Shown: positions 1 through 6,478 of the stretch, one piece after another
Position numbering within the stretch: position 1 is the stretch's first letter
Layout: the number at the start of each line of letters is the position of its first letter
Notes under the pieces: generated by a model
The model's database searches: none
What the model was told of the DNA's origin: nothing
Seen by the model: only the letters and a program-made list of their open reading frames with translations
DNA from: Hamiltosporidium magnivora
Taxonomy: Eukaryota; Microsporidia; Dubosqiidae
NCBI GenBank assembly: GCA_004325065.1
Contig: PITI01000495.1
Span: 1-11,615, forward strand
DNA length: 11,615 nt
Direction of reading: 5' to 3'
Program-made: the position numbers and the translations under genes

Positions 1-261
1 CTTTTATTAGTGCAAGATGGGTTTTATTATTATTCTCCACCTTGAGGATTGCTGTCGTATAGTTGATATTTCTTTGCTTTTTTCCAGACAATCCAAGAAT
101 TGCAGAAGCATATGTTCGCTTCGCAACTCAACACTATGAAGTCCTTTTCCACGTTCTGTTCTAGGAAGATACAAACGCTCTTTACATCCTGGGCGAAGAT
201 GTATCTTATTCTTCACCAACACCGCATGCACTGCCTCATCTAACTTAAAGAAGTCAGCCGA
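1..261 (-). pseudogene. Fragment of non-LTR retrotransposon reverse transcriptase (C-terminal part), frameshifted
   Basis: The minus strand reads through LDEAVHAVLVKNKIHL and then CKERLYLPRTERGKGLHSVE. An 'ERLYLPR..GG(R/K)GL..(I/V)E' block lies just after the reverse-transcriptase domain of many non-LTR retrotransposon polyproteins, and close variants are common in microsporidian genomes. The next segment, SEHMLLQFLDCLEKSKEIST, fits the same family. The catalytic RT palm is absent. The frame is open up to about 330 but has no ATG, only a GTG at 231, so this is not an intact gene. Near position 58 the family-like reading jumps frame: the original frame ends in TAA at 7-9, while another frame reads TTAILKVENNNKTHLALIK and stays open to the window edge. 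GC content is visibly higher than in the DNA to its right, with a sharp change at about 255-265, as expected for a 5'-truncated insertion. The exact right boundary is an estimate. Confidence 0.75.
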
Positions 262-395
262 TTTTATAGTAAAATTGTATTTTATTTTCTTTGTAATGTG
301 ATTTAAAATGTGTATTTTTAAAATAAGTTTTTAAATAAGAATGTTTAGTCACTTTGTGAGTTATTTAAAGAAATTTGTTTTGTGGAACCGTTGAA

Positions 396-773
396 ATGAA
401 GAAAGATGTGAAAGAGAATAGAACGGTTGAAGATAATAAAACGAAAAGATATAACCAAACCGAGGTTTACAAGACATTTTTAAGTTCTAATAACGGTATA
501 TCATTTATAATAGATAAGGCGAAGGAAGTGAGCCGTAAAAATAAAGAAAGTAATGGCAGATATGAAGGTTTAGGTCTAAATGGAGAGAAAATACGGAGTA
601 AAGAAGAACTTTATAAATCCGTAGAAAATATTGTTGATTTTTATTTAACTTGGGTGTCTTTGTGTCCAGGAAGAAAATTTTTAAAAATGAATAAATATGA
701 TTTTCTTTGTGAGATTGAAAATTTCTGTTCAAAAAGTGAAATCAAGAAATTCTTTTCGTACCTCTTTGTATGA
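396..773 (+). CDS. Small hypothetical protein, possibly histone-fold (TAF13-like)
   Basis: This is a 125-residue reading frame ending in TGA. I chose the ATG at 396 because the only further in-frame upstream start is a TTG at 375, unlikely in a eukaryote. Residues 1-30 are charged and rich in K, E and N, and probably disordered. The C-terminal half (about residues 68-125) looks like two or three amphipathic helices: a long one around LYKSVENIVDFYLTWV, a short polar loop with PGRKFLK, then a helix containing MNKYDFLCEIENF and a final KKFFSYL. The order helix, R/K loop, hydrophobic-DF helix resembles the histone fold of the TFIID subunit TAF13, where the loop is followed by a '(V/L)ED(F/I)' helix. 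That resemblance is by eye and weak. No signal peptide or membrane segment is visible. Base use is richer in G than the flanks, which supports real coding. It stands alone and points away from NOP58's strand, the two genes being convergent. Function unknown. Confidence 0.6.
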   Translation: MKKDVKENRTVEDNKTKRYNQTEVYKTFLSSNNGISFIIDKAKEVSRKNKESNGRYEGLGLNGEKIRSKEELYKSVENIVDFYLTWVSLCPGRKFLKMNKYDFLCEIENFCSKSEIKKFFSYLFV

Positions 774-1054
774 AATATTTAAAATGGAAATAAAATTATA
801 TTTGTGTAACTTTCATTTCTCTCTAAATTTCTTAGTATTTTTTCTTAAATAGATTTATTTTAAAAATATAAAATGAATTTTAAATGGTATTTGTGTTACT
901 TTTAAAATTCCTATTAGTTTTGTAAGGGACTGATCGTATAATTTTTTTTTATTTTATCATTTAGTTCTCATTTTAAAATATTTTTAATAAATTTTTTTAA
1001 TAGAAATTTTTTAGTATAAATTTATTCGGTAGATAAATAATGTTAAAACAAATT

Positions 1055-2317
1055 TTATTTTTTTATTTTTTTTGCCAAATTTTCTTCGTATTCTTTTAAT
1101 TTGCTAATTGATTCGGATGGATTAATTTTAAATTTTGGTGTTTTTTGTGGTATTCTTTTCTTTTTGGATTTTCCTTCGAGTTGTTTCATTCTTTCTTCAA
1201 CGTAAATACGTGCTTTAACACCAAAGGAATTGTCTTTTGTTTCAGAGAATGCATCGATTCTGGCTGCCATAGAAGCTTTTGCAGCTAGAACACGAGATAT
1301 TTTACCTTTCAACGGTATTGGTGCATGTCCAACGAGTGAAGAGTGATATATGATTCCGTATTTGGGTGTATTTGATTTGTTTCGCAGAGCAAAGAACAGT
1401 GCTTTTTCTGCTCCAAGAATTTGAAGTGTAGAAGCTGGATATTTGATGAGATTTGCCAAAGAACCAGCACGTGCAAGAATTCTTGCACCAACCATTTCAC
1501 CCAGAAGAGCACTAAGATTAGGAGCTACAGATTGCATTCGATTAACTAAATATTCGTTGAGTTCGTTACGGTAATCAAACATTTTCAATACACTTCTTGC
1601 ATCGTCACATATTCTTTCACAATCATTTTCAGATATTTCAGTTCCCATACTAACTTCAGCAAGTCTCTCAATTTCAGAAAATCTTTCTTCATCCATAAAT
1701 TCCAACATTTTATTTTTTTCAATTTCTTTAATAAATTCTTTTCTTTTCAAAATCAAAAGCGATCTGAGAAATTCTTGATTATTTTCCAAGAAAGTAGAAA
1801 GTTCTGGAAAATGAAAACCATACCATTCTCTTAATCGCATACAATGTGTATTAATATCTTTATCAAGATCATCCAACAAATTTATAGTTTGAACAACCAA
1901 ACTATCAATTTTACTCGGATCGATTTTTAAACTGTGATGTCCCAACTTATGAGCAATACAGGAAGCTGTAGATCTAAAATCATCATCGTTTATATTTAAA
2001 TAAGAATTTATATTTTTTCGTATTTCTCTAAAAACTTCAGGAGAATCAGATTCAACTTTTATTTTCAAAATAGAAGAAAGTTCTTGCACAATTTTTTTGT
2101 CGCTTACAATTAATGTATCCTTGGAATCACAAAAAAAAGATTTTAAAAAATCTTTTAATATTGTTGGTACTTTTCCAGTTGTCAAAACTTCGAACGTTGA
2201 AATTGCTGATAATGGATCTTCAAATTTTTTATAATCTGCCATTTGTATTTGTGAATCTTCTTTATTTAATTTTTTAAATAAAACAAAACCAGTTGGTGCT
2301 TCATATAAGAAAATCAT
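1055..2317 (-). CDS. NOP58: Nop58, core protein of box C/D snoRNPs
   Basis: Nop58 is a nucleolar scaffold of box C/D snoRNPs. It binds the Snu13-kink-turn RNA and recruits fibrillarin for 2'-O-methylation and processing of pre-rRNA. The 420-residue product shows the whole family order: N-terminal domain starting MIFLYEAPTGFVLFK (1-15) with KFEDPLSAISTF (31-42); helical region with VVQTINLLDDLD and LREWYGFHFPEL (141-173); coiled coil with EVSMGTEIS; then the Nop domain with VAPNLSALLGEMVGAR (264-279), AGSLANL, QILGAEKALF (299-308), TPKYGIIYHSSLVG and GKISRVLAAK. 'SLVG' and 'GKISR.LAAK' point to Nop58 rather than Nop56 or Prp31. An ATG 26 codons upstream (2395) is in frame, but the extension is unlike the family; the ATG at 2317 aligns with the family start and has a CCC motif 4 nt before it. 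The tail after the Nop domain is short and lysine-rich, without long KKE/D repeats (fungal and animal Nop58 is about 510-530 residues). TAA stop. Confidence 0.95.
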   Translation of the reverse strand: MIFLYEAPTGFVLFKKLNKEDSQIQMADYKKFEDPLSAISTFEVLTTGKVPTILKDFLKSFFCDSKDTLIVSDKKIVQELSSILKIKVESDSPEVFREIRKNINSYLNINDDDFRSTASCIAHKLGHHSLKIDPSKIDSLVVQTINLLDDLDKDINTHCMRLREWYGFHFPELSTFLENNQEFLRSLLILKRKEFIKEIEKNKMLEFMDEERFSEIERLAEVSMGTEISENDCERICDDARSVLKMFDYRNELNEYLVNRMQSVAPNLSALLGEMVGARILARAGSLANLIKYPASTLQILGAEKALFFALRNKSNTPKYGIIYHSSLVGHAPIPLKGKISRVLAAKASMAARIDAFSETKDNSFGVKARIYVEERMKQLEGKSKKKRIPQKTPKFKINPSESISKLKEYEENLAKKIKK

Positions 2318-2330
2318 CAAAGGGTAACGG
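2318..2330 (-). promoter_or_regulatory. CCC start motif of NOP58
   Basis: On the minus strand the bases before the NOP58 ATG read CCGTTACCCTTTG. A CCC-type motif a few bases before the start codon is a known feature of many microsporidian genes and is thought to mark the start region of transcripts with very short leaders. It lies 4 nt before the ATG at 2317 and inside the longer in-frame extension, so it argues for the downstream start. I see no clear TATA box just upstream. Confidence 0.6.
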
Positions 2331-2395
2331 AAATCAAAAAAAAAAACAATTAAACCATTTTTTTTAAAGAAATATGAATCATAAATATATTTCAT

Positions 2396-2985
2396 AATTT
2401 AAAATTATTCTTTACTTTTTAAAAGAAAAGAACGAATAAAAAATTAGAAAATATGATTGCTTTTATTATTTTTTAGCTGTTTTTTCAAAATATAAAATTA
2501 TATTTTTTTTAAAAAATATATATTTTCAAAAAAGACTTACTAAAGAATATAAATTACTTATTTTGAGTAAGATCATGTTTTTTTGAGAAGAATGATAACT
2601 TCATAGTTTTTAAATTTATTTTTGTATTTCAAGTTTTTTTTATTTAATTTAATTAATAAATTTTAAAAATAAAAAGAGAAATAAGAAGTAATAGAAATAA
2701 AGGTACTCATTTAAAATAAATTTTAAAAAAATTAGAATTACAAATTTAAGATATTAAAAAATATTTTATTAAAATTTTAGGAAAATAATCGAATCAGAAA
2801 TTTATTTGAACATCAGCTTTAACAATTTAAACAGAAAAGATAAAAATTCATAAAACAATATCTTGTTAGAATTATAAATTAAGAAATACGAAAATATTAG
2901 GAAATTTAACAGAAAAGATAAAACAATATTTTATTAGAATTTATAAGTTTGTAACTGCAAGAAGATAAATTAATATTTATTATAA
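2396..2985. other. AT-rich spacer between NOP58 and the ASNSD1-like gene
   Basis: About 590 bases of very AT-rich DNA upstream of NOP58 and downstream of the ASNSD1-like gene. No reading frame of useful length was found on either strand. It holds many T and A runs and an imperfect direct repeat at 2824-2946, listed separately. It should contain the NOP58 promoter region and the 3' end signals of the ASNSD1-like gene, but no single element can be named with confidence. Confidence 0.7.
2824..2946. repeat. Imperfect two-copy direct repeat
   Basis: Two copies of a block reading AATTTAA(A)CAGAAAAGATAA, then AAACAATAT, TTAGAAT and TATAA, lie at about 2824-2877 and 2902-2946. The first copy carries extra bases (about AAATTCAT) after GATAA. 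The shared core ACAGAAAAGATAA is identical. A third, weaker relative (AATATTTTATTAAAATTTTAGGAAA) lies near 2759-2784. The arrangement suggests local duplication in low-complexity spacer DNA rather than a functional element. Confidence 0.55.
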
Positions 2986-4464
2986 CTATTTGAAAATCAA
3001 TGAGGATACTTTATAAGCTCCACTACCGAACTGCATGGCTTTTTTAATAAGACCTGCTACTCTATTAAAACCGTGTTTAATTAATATTTTACGTAAAATA
3101 TATTTATTTCCGTATATTTGAGAATTTTGATTTATAAGCATATCTTCAGGTAATTGTAAAGAAATTTCTATTAAATTTTTATCTAAAAATAAAAAAAAGG
3201 GTTCGATATGAAAATAAGATAATAATCTGTCATCTCTGCCCAAATTTCTATCCCATATACCACTAACTTCATCAAAAATCATACTTTTTAATTTTGTAAT
3301 ATCCTTTCTAAATTTTTTATAACCGCCAAAAAGTTCATCAGCTCCTGTTCCGACAAAACAATTTGGTGAAAATTTGGATGCTTCTTTTGCAGTAAAAAAT
3401 AATGTCATTCCTATGTTCAAATCCATAGGTGTTTTCTTAGGAAATATAAGATTTTTTATAATTTTTACATTTTTTAAAATGTTTTCATTGTCAATATTGT
3501 TTTCTATAAAAATAAATTTTCTATTTTTGTACTTTGATTTTAATTCTTCAAATGCTAAAATTCCCATTTTACGATCAAACTGTTTTTTATCACCAAGAAA
3601 AGATGTGTTTATAAGATAAATACAAATATTTTCTGGTAAAATTTGATTTAAAATTATAACTAATATCATTGAATCTATTCCCCCACTAAAGAATACAACA
3701 CAGTCAGATTTTATATTAAAATTTCTCATGGATGAAATCAGCTGATTCTCAATAATATTTACATAATTTGTTTCATTTTCTAAAAAAATATTTTGAGTTG
3801 AATTTTTTAAAATTGAAAAATAAAAATCAAATTTTTTGGTTCTAAAAAGTTGTTTGGCGGTATTCGAATAAATATATAAAAACGATGGATCAACCTCATT
3901 TTCAAAATCAAAAGAAGATACAGTAATTCCATTATCAATAGAAAATCCTAAACTCTTTTTTCCAATGTTATCTTTAAAAAAATAGATAAAATTTTTGTAA
4001 AATAATATCGTTGAATAGTCAGCTATATCCTTGTTTATTTCATTATAAATTTCATGAATAAATGTTAATTCCAGTCCAATATCGAATCTAATATTTTTTT
4101 GATTTTCGAAATTATTGTTTACTTTGTCCCATAAATAATTATTTTCGTTATATTTTTCTATATCTTGAAATATATCACAATCGCAGATACAATTTTTATT
4201 ATTTAAATTAAATATTTTCATTTCAATAATTTTACTTACAAATTTATTTTCGGAAATATCAGAATTGTATTTAATACCATTAAATAATAAAATATAATCT
4301 TTCATTATTGGTTCAGAATATTCATTAGATTTTAAAAATATATATGAAAAAATATTATTTTTATTCTTTTCATTCACAATACTAGCATAATTAAATACGG
4401 TTACATTCAATATTTCTTTTGTTTCTTTATATGAATCTTGAGTAGACATTATCATACCGAACAT
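2986..4464 (-). CDS. ASNSD1: ASNSD1-like protein (asparagine-synthetase-domain family), glutaminase Cys replaced
   Basis: The 492-residue protein joins an N-terminal class II glutamine-amidotransferase-like domain (about 1-200) to a C-terminal asparagine-synthetase-like PP-loop ATPase domain (about 245-492). The ATP-binding motif is FFSGGIDSM (258-266). Further motifs are VGTGADELFGGYKKFR (371-386), WDRNLGRDDRLLSY (404-417), EPFFLFLDKNLI (421-432) and IKKAMQFGSGAYKV (473-486). 'RNLGRDDR' and 'KKAMQFGS' are typical of ASNSD1 (yeast Yml096w group), not of true asparagine synthetase. FKDNIGKKSLGFS (163-175) and FNGIK (61-65) match the glutaminase half. The protein begins MFGMI where the family has MCGI(C), so the catalytic Cys2 is Phe and glutamine hydrolysis by this domain is unlikely. 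It is shorter than human ASNSD1 (643 residues). The cellular role of the family is not well defined. I chose the first ATG for its MxG start and the CCC and TATA motifs directly before it. Rich in Asn, Lys and Ile. TAA stop. Confidence 0.9.
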   Translation of the reverse strand: MFGMIMSTQDSYKETKEILNVTVFNYASIVNEKNKNNIFSYIFLKSNEYSEPIMKDYILLFNGIKYNSDISENKFVSKIIEMKIFNLNNKNCICDCDIFQDIEKYNENNYLWDKVNNNFENQKNIRFDIGLELTFIHEIYNEINKDIADYSTILFYKNFIYFFKDNIGKKSLGFSIDNGITVSSFDFENEVDPSFLYIYSNTAKQLFRTKKFDFYFSILKNSTQNIFLENETNYVNIIENQLISSMRNFNIKSDCVVFFSGGIDSMILVIILNQILPENICIYLINTSFLGDKKQFDRKMGILAFEELKSKYKNRKFIFIENNIDNENILKNVKIIKNLIFPKKTPMDLNIGMTLFFTAKEASKFSPNCFVGTGADELFGGYKKFRKDITKLKSMIFDEVSGIWDRNLGRDDRLLSYFHIEPFFLFLDKNLIEISLQLPEDMLINQNSQIYGNKYILRKILIKHGFNRVAGLIKKAMQFGSGAYKVSSLIFK

Positions 4465-4477
4465 AGGGCTATATAAA
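4465..4477 (-). promoter_or_regulatory. TATA-like box and CCC motif before the ASNSD1-like start
   Basis: On the minus strand the bases before the ATG are TTTATATAGCCCT. This combines a TATA-like box (TTTATATAG) and a CCC motif one base from the start codon. In microsporidia such CCC motifs sit right at the start codon of genes with very short leaders, so this supports translation from the first Met (MFGMI) rather than the Met at residue 4 or 6. Confidence 0.6.
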
Positions 4478-4518
4478 CAAGGACTTATTAAATCTCAATG
4501 AGGCAGATTTTCTTATTT

Positions 4519-4570
4519 AATTTAAGAGAAATAAAAGTTTAGAATTTAAATTTAAGAGAAATAAAAGTTT
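4519..4570. repeat. Direct repeat, 22 bp with 30-bp period
   Basis: AATTTAAGAGAAATAAAAGT plus two further T bases occurs at 4519-4540 and again at 4549-4570 without a mismatch, so the copies are 30 bp apart. The 8 bp between them is AGAATTTA. The pair lies 55 to 106 bases upstream of the ASNSD1-like start codon. It could be a recent small tandem duplication; a regulatory role is possible but nothing in the sequence shows it. Confidence 0.8.
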
Positions 4571-6111
4571 CATATTTAATTTTTACAATAAATATTTTAT
4601 ATTTCCTGTTTAAATCTGAATTTCTGGGATTTATAATTAAAAATTCTTTTTCAGTTGTAAAGTTTGAGTTTTTAAAATAGATCTCATTCTAAATTTATAA
4701 TTATTTGAATTCTTAAAGTATTCTATTTATAAGATAAGTTTAAGAAATTGATTTGGTGCTTAAATTTTAGGCAATTTTTAAAATAAGCTTTTAAATGGTT
4801 TTAATCAAACTGATTTTAACTTACATTTTGTTGAATAAAAATTCAAACAAGATATCGATTTGATTAAAATTATTTAAAAATGTATTATATCAATTAGTAA
4901 TTCTGTCTTTTAGACTTAAAATTTAAATTTGAAAATTAAATTATTTAAATCACCGGACATAAAATTTTATAAATTTATAAGTATAAGTAAGGCAGTATGC
5001 ATTTGTCAATAACGGTTTTTATCTTTGAATCATACAATGGAAATTCTATTGAGTTATCTTTGTTTTATAGTGATTATTATATATTAAGCCAAATCTCAAT
5101 AATCCTTTAATATTTGTAAGAGTCGAGATATTATCTTTCCCATAGATCTTAAATAAAACGAAAACCTTCTCTTTAGGTCGTAAGAAGTAAAGAATAGAAT
5201 GATAGATCTGACAGAAATTTGAATAGAACCTTCTTGATGTTATCCTGAAAAAAGCAGACGTATAAAAATATCTTCTACTTTATAACACAATTACATCAAC
5301 AAGTAATAATTTTTTAGGTAAATAAAGCCATAAAATATTAGACATGTACTTTTAGATTATAAGATCGCAGATAAGTATCTGGCAAATAATTTTAATTTGA
5401 ACAAGAAATTGAAAAAATACAAAAAAGCGACAATTAGATAAATTATTTTAGAGATAGAGTGAATAAAACGCACAAATCGGCAATTGAACGAAAAAAAATA
5501 TTTCTTTAGATCTGATATTTTAAAATATCTTAATTTATAACCAAGAAAACATGCTATGCTTTCTTAGCAATAAAATGTTAAGCTCAGCTTTTAATAATAA
5601 TTTATTAAAAAGAATTTTTATTTGTATATCTTTTCTGTTTCCTTTTAAAAAAATTTTTCGTCCATATTTAGTGACTGATTTTTAAATTATTAAAATACGA
5701 AATAGTACCATGCAGATATAATAGTATTGGCATCAAATATCTTAAAAAGTTATAAAAAAGTTACTTTTAGATGAAATAATTCACAAAATATAAATTTCTT
5801 ATGGTTTATTTTACGTGATTTTCATTTACTCTTGCTTTTTAATCCTTAAATACAATATTTGAATCTGATTAAGAATTGATTAATCTTTTTTGAAAGAGAA
5901 ATATTTTAATTGTATTACTTATAAAATTAGAATCACAGAAAATAATTTGTTTAATATAAAACCTAAATGTGATAACCAACTATAGGAGTCAAAAAAAATT
6001 ACAAAAACGCTATTTTTAAATAGAAACTTTTTTATTTTTTATATTTAAAAACCATGTTACATTTCTTATCACATGCAGAGATTAACAATCTTGATACAGT
6101 TTTTTCTTAAT

Positions 6112-6478
6112 ATGGCTTTTGAAGAAAGTTTAAAGAATATGTTTTATAAGTAAGTTGTTCTAACAAGGATATCTTCAAACAAATAGACTTATACTCAGAA
6201 ATAAAAACAATCGTAGAGTAAATTATAATAACTAGAAAAGATATTTTTTAAAAAAACACAAAAAACAACCTTCTAATACTGAAGACTTGTTTTATAAAGA
6301 AAGATTGATAGATTAAGAAAGAAGAAATCTTAATAATATTAAAGAAAACGGATTCAGATTATTATTCACTTTATCTACCGAATTTCAATGTAAAAAGTAA
6401 CGTATAGAAATTCCAAACAACGCATTTGGGTTGGAAAATGAAGAATCTGCAGCTATGTCTCAAATTGATCAACTCGTA
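6112..6478 (+). pseudogene. Possible decayed spliced gene of unknown function
   Basis: An ATG at 6112 opens a short frame reading MAFEESLKNMFYK before a stop at 6151. The stop lies inside a GTAAGT (6150-6155) followed closely by TTCTAAC (6158-6164), which look like a 5' splice site and branch point. Removing 6150-6186 (ending AAATAG) would join exon 1 in frame to a downstream frame. That frame runs to 6478 with internal stops at 6233 (TAG), 6314 (TAA) and 6392 (TAA), and ends at a TAA (6479-6481). Its last segment, NAFGLENEESAAMSQIDQLV, has coding-like composition. Three internal stops mean it cannot be an intact gene. The length of open sequence is only moderately better than chance, so this is a weak call. 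No family recognised. Confidence 0.25.

Noticed and set aside
505..732. 75-codon minus-strand frame
   Set aside because: It lies inside the plus-strand 125-residue gene and is rich in Phe, Leu and Tyr, as expected for the reverse strand of AT-rich coding DNA.
1309..1512. 67-codon minus-strand frame inside NOP58
   Set aside because: It overlaps the conserved Nop domain in another frame; NOP58 is certain, so this is a shadow.
2824..2946. CRISPR-like repeat arrangement
   Set aside because: There are only two imperfect AT-rich copies without regular spacers, and the genome appears eukaryotic.
3195..3210. GGTTCGA resembling a tRNA B box
   Set aside because: It lies inside the ASNSD1-like coding sequence, and no A box or cloverleaf could be built around it.
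3374..3619. 81-codon plus-strand frame opposite the ASNSD1-like gene
   Set aside because: It is antisense to a clear conserved domain and has no recognisable motif.
5543..5565. AAGAAA ... TTTCTT inverted repeat
   Set aside because: A 6-bp A/T-rich stem with an 11-base loop is not above chance here and is not placed after a gene.
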